A stretch of 64,000 nt of DNA from an uncultured Paracoccaceae bacterium (lineage in GTDB: Bacteria; Pseudomonadota; Alphaproteobacteria; Rhodobacterales; Rhodobacteraceae): assembly GCA_947488175.1 (NCBI GenBank), contig CANKYO010000003.1:62001-126000 (forward strand), written 5' to 3'. A program made the translations under genes and the position numbers. Of the stretch, positions 1 to 8,397 are shown in pieces (positions within the stretch are counted from its first letter, which is position 1; every line of letters starts with the position of its first letter). The notes under the pieces are model-generated. The model did no database searches. It was given only the letters and a program-made list of their open reading frames with translations, and had not been told where the DNA came from.

Positions 1-134
1 ATGACGCTTTGAGTCTTGTGGGTAAGTCGCGTATATTGACGTGCTGATGCGTCGCCAGCAAGCGGGTTTCGGCCCCAGTTCGCCCAGGTCGTTTCTGCCA
101 GGAAACCGGTTATCAACTCGCCACGCTTAGACAT
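1..134 (-). CDS. Aminoglycoside-phosphotransferase-family protein, N-terminal part (runs off the window)
   Basis: The reverse strand reads an open frame from an ATG at 134-132 to the window edge, giving 44 residues that begin MSKRGELITGFL and contain LAGDASARQYTRL. That Gly-Asp-Ala-Ser-x-Arg segment is characteristic of the N-terminus of the APH-fold phosphotransferases that follow tsaE in many Rhodobacteraceae. The start codon lies inside the last codons of tsaE (ATGTCTAA overlap), so the two are translationally coupled. The catalytic region is outside the window, so the substrate (in some bacteria a cell-wall sugar such as MurNAc/GlcNAc) cannot be judged. Confidence 0.7.
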   Translation of the reverse strand, partial: MSKRGELITGFLAETTWANWGRNPLAGDASARQYTRLTHKTQSV

Positions 135-597
135 GCAGGTTATTCAGTCGCTTTGCCCATTGCGGGGACATGTTGATTGTCAAATCGTGCCCATCTTTGC
201 CAGCCTTGAATTCCATCTGCAATGCGTTGTCCGGGGCTTGTGGCCCCAGTCGATCAGGCCATTCAATGAGACAGATCGCCGTTTCAAAGGCGTCGTCGAG
301 GCCAAGCTCAAAGACTTCATCAGGGTGGGTAAGCCGATAGAGGTCGCAATGCCAGATGTCGCCCTGCGGATGTTCATAGGTTTGGACCAGCGTGAAGGTT
401 GGCGATGGCACATCCTCTGCCTGGCCGAGCCGCGCGCGGATCAGGGCACGTGCGAAGGCCGATTTGCCGGCACCAATCGGCCCGCTGAGCAGGAGCGTGT
501 CACCGGGATAAAGTAGCGGCGCCATCTGCCCGGCAAGGGCGATGGTATCAGCCTCTTGCGGGAGGTGCAGATGAACGGAGTGCGCTGACATGCGCAA
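127..597 (-). CDS. tsaE: TsaE, tRNA t6A37 biosynthesis ATPase
   Basis: This 156-residue P-loop ATPase is the TsaE component of the TsaB-TsaD-TsaE complex, which makes N6-threonylcarbamoyladenosine at position 37 of ANN-decoding tRNAs in the cytoplasm. The Walker A motif GPIGAGKS is at residues 39-46. The family signatures SPTFTLVQTY and HCDLYRL follow, and IEWPDRLG is the usual C-terminal motif. Length is normal for the family. It starts shortly after the upstream PAS protein gene, and its end overlaps the start of the phosphotransferase by 8 nt, so the three genes form a leftward operon. An in-frame ATG two codons downstream is an alternative start. Confidence 0.93.
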   Translation of the reverse strand: MRMSAHSVHLHLPQEADTIALAGQMAPLLYPGDTLLLSGPIGAGKSAFARALIRARLGQAEDVPSPTFTLVQTYEHPQGDIWHCDLYRLTHPDEVFELGLDDAFETAICLIEWPDRLGPQAPDNALQMEFKAGKDGHDLTINMSPQWAKRLNNLHV

Positions 598-631
598 AGA
601 CTATGGTCTGACGTCGTACCTGCAAGCCAAA

Positions 632-2227
632 TTAGCGTTTTGCCACCATCAAGGCCGGATCATGTTCGGTGAGTTTGCGGATAATCGGATGCGCCGGGGT
701 GGCGATACTGAATTTGACCATCGTCATACCGCCTGCGATCGGGGTCGCATTGCAAAGGATCTGGCGCCCATCATCGAGGATTGCGGTATCAGACCACGCT
801 TTGCGCGGTCCGATATTGCGGATGAAACCGCGCAAATCCGCCCACATCTGTGTCGGTGTGCAACGTGACTGCCAGGTCTGAATGGCGGTCTGTACCTCGT
901 GTTGTTGTATCCGTTCGTCATTCACCGGCCCCCAGAGATCGGCATATGCCTTGTTGGACATGACCATGGTGCCAGCGCTGGAGAAGACGGCGATGGCATC
1001 AGAAAGCGTATCAAGGACGGCCTGACCAGTTTCGATGTCGGACCGAAAGCGCCTTGTCAGCGAAATCTCGGCGCTGATGTCTTCTAGCAAAAAGGCGATC
1101 GCTCCGTCAGGGTGTGGTCGGCCTGTGACACGGTAGGTCTGTCCGTCGGGCAGGTTCCATGTTTCCGAATAGCTGCCATCCTTGGCCGCCTGTTCCAGGG
1201 CCGTGAACTGTTCGCGCCAGGAGGCGTAATCCTTTGGTTCGGGTAGCATGCGAGATTCGCGTAACCGGTCCAGTACCGCATCTACCGTGGGCCGCGAGCT
1301 GAGAAACTGTATTGGCAGGTTCGTCATATCCAGCAAGGCCGGGTTGAACATGGCAAGCTGCCGCCGTTTGTCGAAAATGGCGAGCCCGATTGAGAGTTGT
1401 GCAAAGGTTTTGGTAAGGGTTTGTACAAAATTACGTCGATCCTGATCGGCCCGCACGATGGCATTTGCGTCATTGGCGAAGTGAAGCAGGCTGTCTTCGC
1501 GCCGGACGGTTGTTACATCGAACCATTGTTCGGCCTTTTGTTTGGGCAGGGTCACCGACATCCGCCGCAAGGATGGTGATCTGCCGACCGACGTTTCGAG
1601 AAGATCGGGCGTCAGCGGCCGGTTTGGCCATGTATCGGTATGCCTTTGATCATCCGGGCGCAGTTTATCGCAAAACGCCAGATAGGCATGATTGGCCCAA
1701 AGCAATCTGCCGGACAGGTCCTCTTGCCAGATAAGCTGCGGTGTGTGTTGCGTCAGGTCACGCAGCATCATGAGTTCTGACATGCGTACGTCACGTTCGA
1801 TAACGTCGGAAGGTCCGTTCAGATCGCTGCGCTGACGTCCGTTGACCTTGAGCCGCAGCTGCGTTTCGGACCGATCAATTTCGACCCAAAGGTTATCATC
1901 GCTTTCATCATCGACGCGATGTCTGCCGCATTGTTCACTGGCAAGCACCTTACCAAGGTTCGGAAAATGCTGACCAAGGACATGCACCGCGGCGTCATAT
2001 TCGCTCATATGGGTGATATGGGGTGATATCATGCCGAGCGCGTCGGGCGTGGCATCGACCAGTGTCTTGCCTTCAAACAGAAAAACAGGGCCTTTGCCGG
2101 GGTCGTTTTCCAGTCCATCGGCTGGCTGCATTGCGCGGTCATATCGCCAAAGCCCGAAGAACAGCACGCCAGCCCCTATTGTCGAGGCGATGGCAACCAA
2201 CAGGAAGTCTACCCAACTCATCAACAT
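632..2227 (-). CDS. Membrane-anchored PAS-domain protein without kinase domain
   Basis: This 531-residue protein has one N-terminal membrane helix (about residues 7-27, LLVAIASTIGAGVLFFGLW). A long cytoplasmic part follows with at least two PAS-like segments: one around TFAQLSIGLAIFDKRRQLAMF (PAS-7 type) and one around AVLDTLSDAIAVFSSAGTM. A weaker PAS-like region precedes them (QLIWQEDLSGRLLWANHAYL). No H-box, HATPase or GGDEF domain follows, so it is not a complete sensor kinase. It lies between regB and tsaE on the same strand, 68 nt after the regB stop, and a triple TTAA array lies just upstream. An AAGGAT-type ribosome site precedes the ATG at 2227; a second ATG is two codons in. Function unknown; a sensory partner of RegB is only a guess. 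Confidence 0.75.
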   Translation of the reverse strand: MLMSWVDFLLVAIASTIGAGVLFFGLWRYDRAMQPADGLENDPGKGPVFLFEGKTLVDATPDALGMISPHITHMSEYDAAVHVLGQHFPNLGKVLASEQCGRHRVDDESDDNLWVEIDRSETQLRLKVNGRQRSDLNGPSDVIERDVRMSELMMLRDLTQHTPQLIWQEDLSGRLLWANHAYLAFCDKLRPDDQRHTDTWPNRPLTPDLLETSVGRSPSLRRMSVTLPKQKAEQWFDVTTVRREDSLLHFANDANAIVRADQDRRNFVQTLTKTFAQLSIGLAIFDKRRQLAMFNPALLDMTNLPIQFLSSRPTVDAVLDRLRESRMLPEPKDYASWREQFTALEQAAKDGSYSETWNLPDGQTYRVTGRPHPDGAIAFLLEDISAEISLTRRFRSDIETGQAVLDTLSDAIAVFSSAGTMVMSNKAYADLWGPVNDERIQQHEVQTAIQTWQSRCTPTQMWADLRGFIRNIGPRKAWSDTAILDDGRQILCNATPIAGGMTMVKFSIATPAHPIIRKLTEHDPALMVAKR

Positions 2228-2273
2228 GACAATCCATCCTTTTCACACCTTGCGGCACCATCTCGGAGGAAGG

Positions 2274-2299
2274 TTAATGTCGCGTTAAATGGGCATTAA
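2274..2299. promoter_or_regulatory. Triple TTAA-N7-TTAA-N7-TTAA array (CtrA-like boxes)
   Basis: TTAA occurs at 2274-2277, 2285-2288 and 2296-2299, with exactly 7 bases between neighbours, so two CtrA-type TTAA-N7-TTAA boxes share the middle element. The array lies 47-72 bp upstream of the PAS protein start; the last TTAA contains the regB stop codon. CtrA binding to this consensus is established in Caulobacter and relatives. Binding here is inference. Confidence 0.45.
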
Positions 2300-3705
2300 C
2301 TCTCTTGCCAGGGATCGTTGGGTACGTTTTCCCCAAGTGCCCCCGAACCTAAAAAGTCGTTTTGCGGCAGCGCAGACTGCGCCCAGCGCACATTGACGAC
2401 TGCTCCGCCGGTGGCTTGCCCTGACCAGCTTGCGTGACCATGACGTCTGCTATTGCTGAATGTCAGCTTTGCCCCCGACCTTTCAAGAAGGGTCTTAGCG
2501 ATGAATAACCCCAACCCCATCCCTTCGTAACCGGGTCTGTGCGACCGATCCTCGCTCACGCGCCTTCGCCGGACATAGGGATCGCCGATCCGGCCAATCA
2601 CAGATGGCGGGAACCCGGCCCCGTCATCCGAGATCCTGACGCTGATTTCGCTGTCCGACCACCGCACATCGACCTGCACCCGGCTTTGCGAGAAATCCAC
2701 CGCATTCTGGATCAGGTTCCGCAAGCCGTGGATGATTTCTGGCCTGCGTGCGATTGTGGGTTGGGTCAATTCGGCCCCGTCTTCGGGGGCGATGTCAAAG
2801 TCGACGGTTTTTCCCCGGTTCAGGTGTGGTTCGGCGGCCTCCCGAACGACCGTTTCAAGTGGAGCGTGCCGCAGATGGAGATCGTCTTTGCCCGCCCGAC
2901 CCATTGAATGCAGGATATCGCGACATCTGTCAGCCTGATCCCTGATCAGGGCTGCGTCTTCGAGCAGTTCGGGGTGATTTTCCAGTTCTTCCATCAATTC
3001 GCTGCCCACCAGTTTGATGGTCGCCAGCGGTGTGCCAAGTTCATGTGCCGCTGCTGCGATGACGCCGCCAAGGTCTGTAAGTTTTTGTTCCCGGGCGAGC
3101 GCAAGTTGAGTGGCGACCAGTGCTTCGCCCATTGCATGCATTTCAGTGGTGACCTGTCTGGCGTAGATGGCCAGAAAGATGACGCCGATCACAAGTGCGA
3201 CCCAGAAACCGAACTGAAACAGAACCGGCAGTGACAATACAAGCCCTTCTGCCGTTTCAATCGGCAGGCTGAAACGGCTGATCAGTGTGATCAGCGCGAT
3301 TGCTGTCAGGCCAAGCAATATGGTGCTTTTGAGGTGCAGAACCGTTGCAGCGATTGTGACGGGGGCCAGGACCAGCAAAGCAAAAGGGTTGTTCAGTCCC
3401 CCTGTCAAAAAGAGCAGAAGGCTGAGCTGGACAATATCAAAAACCAGCCAGAGCGAGGCCTCGCGTTCTGAGAGTCTCTTGTTTTCGGGGTAGATGAAGA
3501 TCGAGATCAGGTTGGCAACGACGGATGCCCCGATGGTCACCGCGGCATATCCAACCTCGAGCTGGAGCCCGTATATGCGCACGGCGACAAAGATCGCAAC
3601 TGCCTGGCCTGCTGCCGCGAACCATCGTAGCGTGACAAGCGTGCGGAGCCGCACCCAGTTACTGCGCTGCTGGTCCTGGAACATCTCGAATTCAGATACG
3701 GACAT
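2296..3705 (-). CDS. regB: RegB/PrrB-type redox sensor histidine kinase
   Basis: This is the membrane sensor kinase of the RegB/RegA (PrrB/PrrA) system, which controls energy metabolism in response to the redox state of the quinone pool. The N-terminal half carries about six hydrophobic helices. The ubiquinone-linked GGxxNPF motif is present as GGLNNPF at residues 102-108. The H-box AAAHELGTPLATIKL places the phosphorylated histidine at 221. The redox-active cysteine equivalent is Cys261 in QADRCRDIL. An HATPase domain with DDGAGFP and GMGLGLFIAK completes it. I chose the ATG at 3705-3703 (MSVSEFEMF, 469 aa) because GGAG precedes it and the length fits the family; the frame stays open further upstream but runs into the senC promoter side. 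It is divergent from senC, with about 90 bp between start codons. Confidence 0.92.
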   Translation of the reverse strand: MSVSEFEMFQDQQRSNWVRLRTLVTLRWFAAAGQAVAIFVAVRIYGLQLEVGYAAVTIGASVVANLISIFIYPENKRLSEREASLWLVFDIVQLSLLLFLTGGLNNPFALLVLAPVTIAATVLHLKSTILLGLTAIALITLISRFSLPIETAEGLVLSLPVLFQFGFWVALVIGVIFLAIYARQVTTEMHAMGEALVATQLALAREQKLTDLGGVIAAAAHELGTPLATIKLVGSELMEELENHPELLEDAALIRDQADRCRDILHSMGRAGKDDLHLRHAPLETVVREAAEPHLNRGKTVDFDIAPEDGAELTQPTIARRPEIIHGLRNLIQNAVDFSQSRVQVDVRWSDSEISVRISDDGAGFPPSVIGRIGDPYVRRRRVSEDRSHRPGYEGMGLGLFIAKTLLERSGAKLTFSNSRRHGHASWSGQATGGAVVNVRWAQSALPQNDFLGSGALGENVPNDPWQES

Positions 3706-3795
3706 GTGATCTCCGGGACCGGGCGGCAAGATAGACCATTGATAGGCCTGCAGGCATATAGGATCAATGCGACCGATCAGCGAGGGTATAGTCCT

Positions 3796-4398
3796 TTGTC
3801 CAAGACGATAGCGATAATGGCCGGTGTTGCGATGGTTGCCATGGTTGGCGGAACCATTGCTGCAATCCAGTGGCATGGTGGCAGTGGGCCCTGCGGGGTG
3901 GCCAGGGTCGATGCCGCAATCGGTGGACCGTTTGAGCTGATCAGTGAGACTGGCGAAACCGTGACCGATGCCGATGTGATTACCGAGCCTGCGCTGATTT
4001 ACTTTGGCTACACCTTCTGCCCCGATGTCTGCCCGCTGGATTCAGCCCGCAACGCGGCGGCGGTGGATATTCTGGCCGAACAGGGGGTGAGCGTGACGCC
4101 TGTTTTCATCACCATCGATCCTGCCCGTGATACTGTTGATGTTGTGAAAGACTATACCGATAGTTTTCACCCAAGGATGATTGGGCTGACCGGATCAAGC
4201 GCGCAGGTCGCGGCGGCGGCTGGCGCCTATCAGGCTTATTATGATCGTGCCGATGACGATCCGGAATACTATCTGATGCACCATTCCACCCTGACCTATC
4301 TTGTCATGCCCCAAAACGGCGTTGTCGGGATTTTCAAACGACCCGCATCCGCAGATGAAGTGGCGCAGAGAACCGCCTGTATCGTCCAGACCTCTTGA
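3796..4398 (+). CDS. senC: SenC/SCO-family copper chaperone
   Basis: This SCO1/SenC (PrrC) protein helps deliver copper to cytochrome c oxidase and is membrane-anchored with a periplasmic thioredoxin-like domain. The sequence shows one N-terminal helix (about residues 5-24) and the copper/thiol motif CPDVC (Cys75, Cys79). The distal histidine lies in LMHHSTLTYLV (162/163), and VFITIDPARDT is conserved in the family. The start is inferred as TTG at 3796, because GAGGG lies 9-10 nt upstream and it gives a 200-residue protein. An ATG at 3706 in the same frame would add 30 residues that do not resemble the family. It is divergent to regB and followed by regA after 59 nt, the classic regB-senC-regA arrangement. 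Confidence 0.9.
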   Translation: MSKTIAIMAGVAMVAMVGGTIAAIQWHGGSGPCGVARVDAAIGGPFELISETGETVTDADVITEPALIYFGYTFCPDVCPLDSARNAAAVDILAEQGVSVTPVFITIDPARDTVDVVKDYTDSFHPRMIGLTGSSAQVAAAAGAYQAYYDRADDDPEYYLMHHSTLTYLVMPQNGVVGIFKRPASADEVAQRTACIVQTS

Positions 4399-4457
4399 TT
4401 GGTTGACGCATGCGCGGTCAGTCCTAGTTCCTAAAGAGAAATTCTGTAGGGCTGAAC

Positions 4458-5009
4458 ATGAATACCGAGGCATTGGATCTGGGCGAAGACAAGAGCCTGT
4501 TGCTTGTCGATGATGACGAGGCGTTTCTTCGTCGTTTGGCGAAGGCGATGGAAAAACGTGGTTTTGAGGTTGAGATGGCCGGATCCGTCGCCGCCGGTCA
4601 GGCGATTGCGACGGCCCGCCCGCCTGCTTATGCCGTAGTCGATCTGCGTCTGGAGGATGGAAATGGTCTGGATGTGGTTGAGACGCTACGCGCGCGCCGC
4701 CCTGAAAGCCGTGTTGTCGTTTTGACCGGTTATGGTGCCATCGCCACCGCAGTTGCAGCGGTCAAGATCGGTGCCACCGATTATCTGGCCAAACCTGCAG
4801 ATGCGACCGATGTCACGAATGCGCTGTTGGCGCGCACGGATGAGTTGCCGCCGCCACCTGAGAACCCGATGAGCGCTGATCGTGTGCGTTGGGAACATAT
4901 TCAGCGTGTTTATGAGCTGTGTGATCGCAACGTGTCCGAGACGGCCCGCCGCCTGTCGATGCATCGCCGTACATTGCAGCGCATTCTGGCCAAGCGCAGC
5001 CCGCGTTAG
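4458..5009 (+). CDS. regA: RegA/PrrA/ActR response regulator
   Basis: This 183-residue global redox response regulator is the partner of RegB. The receiver domain has the acidic pair VDDDE (18-21), the phospho-acceptor Asp62 in VVDLRLEDGNG, and TGYGAIATAV with the conserved KPAD lysine. A four-proline linker (LPPPPENP) leads to a Fis-type helix-turn-helix, NVSETARRLSMHRRTLQRIL, that ends the protein. The polyproline linker and that helix are nearly invariant in RegA proteins. Its stop codon overlaps that of the convergent ABC transporter gene (TTAG shared at 5006-5009), leaving no room for an independent terminator. Confidence 0.96.
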   Translation: MNTEALDLGEDKSLLLVDDDEAFLRRLAKAMEKRGFEVEMAGSVAAGQAIATARPPAYAVVDLRLEDGNGLDVVETLRARRPESRVVVLTGYGAIATAVAAVKIGATDYLAKPADATDVTNALLARTDELPPPPENPMSADRVRWEHIQRVYELCDRNVSETARRLSMHRRTLQRILAKRSPR

Positions 5010-5692
5010 ACCCCAACATAACGATGGGTGATGTCGCTGCTGAGGTCGTTGATTGAGCCCGACCAAACGGTTTCGCCCCGCTGAATGATAGCGGCGTTGT
5101 CAGCGATCTGTCGCAGTTCCTTCAGTGATTTGTCGATGACCAGGATCGCCATGCCTGTCTCCTGCTTCAAGGTGGCGATAGCTGCCCAGATTTCTTGTCT
5201 CACCAACGGCGCGAGACCCTCTGTCGCTTCATCAAGGATCAGAAGGCGTGGGTTTGTCATCAGCGCCCTGCCGATGGCCAGCATCTGCTGTTCACCACCT
5301 GACAAAGAACCTGCGGATTGGTCACGGCGTTCGGCCAGTCCTGGGAAAAGGGCATTGACCCTGCCCTGATCCCAATGGCCTGGGCGCGCGGCGGCGATGA
5401 GGTTTTCGGTAACGGTAAGGTTGGTGAAGCATCTGCGCCCCTCGGGCACCAGACCAAGCCCAAGCTGTGCGGCCTTGTGTGCCGGCAGCCGTGCCAGATC
5501 CTGTCCGGCGAACTGGATTTTCCCCGATGTGACGTGAAGCAGGCGGCAGATGGTTTTGACCGTGGTTGTTTTGCCCATGCCGTTGCGGCCCATGAGGGCC
5601 AGCACTTGCCCTTCGTTGATGTGGAAAGAGATATCGAAAAGCGCTTGTGAGGCACCATAGCTGGCGGCGACGTTTTCGACGGAGAGAAGCAT
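5006..5692 (-). CDS. livF: Branched-chain amino acid type ABC transporter ATPase, LivF-like
   Basis: This 228-residue ABC ATPase is the smaller of the two ATPases of a HAAT-family (Liv) importer. Walker A is GRNGMGKT at 35-42. The signature LSGGEQQMLAIGRAL is followed by Walker B LLILDEATEGLAP, and the C-terminus IIQRGETVWSG is typical of LivF. Last gene of the operon: its ATG (5692-5690) overlaps the upstream livG stop by one base. The substrate is not determined by the sequence; Liv-type systems carry amino acids, amides, urea and other small solutes. Confidence 0.9.
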   Translation of the reverse strand: MLLSVENVAASYGASQALFDISFHINEGQVLALMGRNGMGKTTTVKTICRLLHVTSGKIQFAGQDLARLPAHKAAQLGLGLVPEGRRCFTNLTVTENLIAAARPGHWDQGRVNALFPGLAERRDQSAGSLSGGEQQMLAIGRALMTNPRLLILDEATEGLAPLVRQEIWAAIATLKQETGMAILVIDKSLKELRQIADNAAIIQRGETVWSGSINDLSSDITHRYVGV

Positions 5693-6441
5693 TAGTCTTC
5701 TTCCCCCAGATAGGCTTCGCGGACTTTCGGGTTGCGTCGAATGTCATCCACGCTACCGGTTGCGATGATCTCGCCGTAGACTAGTACGCTAATGCGGTCG
5801 GCGAGAGCAAAAACCGCGTCCATGTCGTGTTCTACAAGCAGGATTGGTGCCTCTTGCCGAAGTTCATGCAGGAGTTGGGTCATCTGTTGCGACCCTTCCG
5901 TCCCCAGCCCGGCCATGGGTTCATCCATGATGAAAGCCTTGGGTTTCAGCGTCAGCGCGACGGCGACTTCCAGTTGCCTGCGTTGGCCATGTGACAGTTC
6001 CGCCGTGCGGGTGGCGACATGGTCGGACAAGCCGACACGAGCCAGCGCAGTTTCGGCCGCCTGCCGCAGGTCTTGCCGTTTCAGCGCTGCACCAAAGAAG
6101 GCCCATGGTTTGCCACTGGCACCCAAAGCGCCGAGGATAGCGTTTTGAAGTACGGTGTCTTCCATTGCCAGGGCCGAAATCTGGAATGTGCGTGCCAAGC
6201 CGCGCCTTGCGCGCTGGGCAGTTGTCAGGCCGGTTACGTTTTCACCAGCCAGAATGACCTGACCATCATCAGGTCGCAGATTGCCCGCGATCTGCTGGAT
6301 CAGGGTGGATTTGCCGGCTCCGTTCGGCCCGATGAGTGCGTGGATTTCGCCCGGTTGTAGATCTAGCGTCACATTCTTGCTGGCCTGTAATGCTCCAAAT
6401 GCTTTGCTGATGCCGATTGTCTGTAGAACTGGATCAGTCAT
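5692..6441 (-). CDS. livG: Branched-chain amino acid type ABC transporter ATPase, LivG-like
   Basis: This 249-residue ATPase partners the LivF-like subunit at the cytoplasmic face of the importer. Walker A GPNGAGKST starts at residue 38; the signature is LSHGQRRQLEVAVAL and Walker B is AFIMDEPMAGLG. The C-terminal VYGEIIATGSVDDIRRNPKVREAYLGEE is the usual LivG ending. The gene overlaps the permease gene upstream by 8 nt and livF downstream by 1 nt, so all subunits are expected from one transcript. Confidence 0.92.
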   Translation of the reverse strand: MTDPVLQTIGISKAFGALQASKNVTLDLQPGEIHALIGPNGAGKSTLIQQIAGNLRPDDGQVILAGENVTGLTTAQRARRGLARTFQISALAMEDTVLQNAILGALGASGKPWAFFGAALKRQDLRQAAETALARVGLSDHVATRTAELSHGQRRQLEVAVALTLKPKAFIMDEPMAGLGTEGSQQMTQLLHELRQEAPILLVEHDMDAVFALADRISVLVYGEIIATGSVDDIRRNPKVREAYLGEED

Positions 6442-7417
6442 GCGCGACCTCGCGACCTGCGAGGATGCCGATAATGCCGCCGCGGGCGAACAGGACGATC
6501 AGCAAAAGCAGAAGGCCAAGGTAGATATGCCAGAAATCGGACAGCCCGCCGAGGATGTGTTCGAGCAGGATGAAGAGTGCCGCGCCGACCACAGGCCCGA
6601 ACAACCGGGCCGTGCCGCCCAAAATGATGAACACGATGATTTCGCCACTTGTCTGCCAACTGAACATTGTTGGGCTGACGAAACGGTTCAGATCAGCAAA
6701 AAGCGCACCCGCCAGCCCGGTGATCATCCCTGACAGGGTGAACGCCAGAAGACGCAGCCCGTAGGTTGATAATCCGATGGTTTCGACCCGTGTTGCTGAT
6801 TGTCGCGCGGCGTTGAGCGCAAGGCCGAAGGGTGATTTTGCGAGGCGCGCCGTCAGGAACAGCGCGAGCGCCATGATCACGAAGACGATGATGTAGAACT
6901 GAATCGGGTCGAGCGTGTTCAGGCCGGGAAAGTTGTTGCGGACGTAGATCGACAGCCCGTCCTCGCCCCCGTAGGCAGGCCAGCTGATGGAGAAGAAAAA
7001 GAACATCTGGCCGAATGCGAGGGTGATCATGATGAAATAGACGCCGGATGTCCGCAGGCTGAGCGCCCCGATGGCCAGTGCCGCGAGACCTGAGGTGATC
7101 ATGGCGACCAGCCAAATAACGATCATGGATTTGGTACCCTCGATCAGAAATGGAGTCTCAAGGATAGGATCATAGCTTTGCGCGTGGCTGGCCAGAATGC
7201 CCATGGCATAGCCACCGATCCCGAAAAACGCGGCATGCCCAAGGCTGACAAGCCCACCCAGCCCAAGGGCGATGTTCAGGCCGATACCAGCCAGAGCCAG
7301 AATGGCAGCTTTGGTGGTAAGCGTGATGATGAAGGGTTCATCGGTCATCCATGCCCAAAGCGGGACAAGGATGAAACCAACCATGATCAGGCTGTTGATC
7401 TGGGTTTCGCGGCTCAT
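6434..7417 (-). CDS. livM: Branched-chain amino acid type ABC transporter permease, LivM-like
   Basis: This 327-residue membrane protein has about 9-10 hydrophobic helices. The LivM-family core GLNIALGLGGLVSLGHAAFFGIGGYA is visible near residue 45, and the permease loop ALNAARQSATRVETIGLS contacts the ATPases. The C-terminal helix pair LYLGLLLLLIVLF is followed by GGIIG. It is one half of the heterodimeric channel and overlaps the LivH-like gene by 4 nt. Confidence 0.92.
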   Translation of the reverse strand: MSRETQINSLIMVGFILVPLWAWMTDEPFIITLTTKAAILALAGIGLNIALGLGGLVSLGHAAFFGIGGYAMGILASHAQSYDPILETPFLIEGTKSMIVIWLVAMITSGLAALAIGALSLRTSGVYFIMITLAFGQMFFFFSISWPAYGGEDGLSIYVRNNFPGLNTLDPIQFYIIVFVIMALALFLTARLAKSPFGLALNAARQSATRVETIGLSTYGLRLLAFTLSGMITGLAGALFADLNRFVSPTMFSWQTSGEIIVFIILGGTARLFGPVVGAALFILLEHILGGLSDFWHIYLGLLLLLIVLFARGGIIGILAGREVAHD

Positions 7418-8334
7418 GCGCGTGCCCCGAAAAGACCTGTCGGTTTCATGATCAGCACGACGGCCATGAGGATGTAGATCAGCATGGATGCCAGCGCCGA
7501 TCCGGTTGATGCCGCGGCAGATGTCGACATGAATTGACTAAAGAGCAGTGGTAGTAGAACGCCCGCAAGCGTGTCCGTCAGCCCCACCAGAATGGACCCG
7601 ATCAAGGCCCCCTTGATTGATCCGATCCCGCCGATGACGATGACGACAAAGGCGAGGATCAGTACGGGTTCGCCCATCCCGACCTGCACGGACTGGATCG
7701 CACCCACCAGTGCTCCGGCCAGCCCGGCGAGCGCTGCGCCCAGCGCGAACACGATTGTATAAAGCTTCGAGATATCCACACCGAGTGCTGCGATCATTTC
7801 ACGATCATTTTCACCGGCGCGGATCTGAATGCCGAGCCGGGTTCGGCTGATCAAAAGAAACAGACCAACTGCAATGAGGAGGCCCACCGCAATAAGTGTC
7901 AACCGATAGAGCGGATATTGGATGCCACCGGGCAGCGTGATGGGACCTGACAGGTATTCAGGGATGCTGAGATAAAGCGGGAAGGAACCGAAAACCCAGC
8001 GGGTCCCTTCGGAGAAGATGAGGATGAGAGCGAAAGTTGCGAGCACCTGATCAAGGTGATCGCGATCATAGAGCCGCCTGATAATCAATAGTTCAACCAA
8101 AGCCCCTGCGGCGGCGGCAGCGGCCAGAGCAGCGGCAAGCGCCAGAAGAAAGGACCCAGTTGCCCCCGCCACAGCTGCGGCCGCAAAAGCCCCAACCATG
8201 AATAGCGATCCGTGTGCCAGATTGATCAGCCCCATGACCCCGAAGACAAGCGTAAGCCCGGCTGCCATAAGAAACAGCATCACGCCCAATTGCAGGCCGT
8301 TCAAGACCTGCTCGGCCAAGAGGATTAGCGACAT
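7414..8334 (-). CDS. livH: Branched-chain amino acid type ABC transporter permease, LivH-like
   Basis: This 306-residue permease opens with the LivH hallmark LNGLQLGVMLFLMAAGLTLVFGVMGLINLAHGSLFM. It has about eight helices and the loop IRAGENDREMIAALGVD, which is the EAA-like contact with the ATPases. It pairs with the LivM-like subunit. A strong stem-loop separates it from the upstream binding-protein gene, a common arrangement that lets the binding protein be made in excess. Confidence 0.92.
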   Translation of the reverse strand: MSLILLAEQVLNGLQLGVMLFLMAAGLTLVFGVMGLINLAHGSLFMVGAFAAAAVAGATGSFLLALAAALAAAAAAGALVELLIIRRLYDRDHLDQVLATFALILIFSEGTRWVFGSFPLYLSIPEYLSGPITLPGGIQYPLYRLTLIAVGLLIAVGLFLLISRTRLGIQIRAGENDREMIAALGVDISKLYTIVFALGAALAGLAGALVGAIQSVQVGMGEPVLILAFVVIVIGGIGSIKGALIGSILVGLTDTLAGVLLPLLFSQFMSTSAAASTGSALASMLIYILMAVVLIMKPTGLFGARA

Positions 8335-8354
8335 GAATATCTCTCGTGACGGTG

Positions 8355-8386
8355 CGCTGGGCGGAACGTGGGTGGTCCGCCCAGCG
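8355..8386 (-). terminator. 11-bp stem-loop between binding-protein and permease genes
   Basis: CGCTGGGCGGA (8355-8365) pairs perfectly with TCCGCCCAGCG (8376-8386) around a 10-base loop. It begins 12 nt after the binding-protein stop codon in the direction of transcription. No long T run follows, so it is more likely an attenuator or mRNA 3'-end stabiliser than a full terminator. Confidence 0.7.
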
Positions 8387-8397
8387 GGGTCGTTTTG

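Noticed and set aside
3706..3876. N-terminal extension of regB to 3876
   Set aside because: 57 extra residues would overlap the senC promoter and 5' end, do not look like RegB, and a good ribosome site precedes the ATG at 3705.
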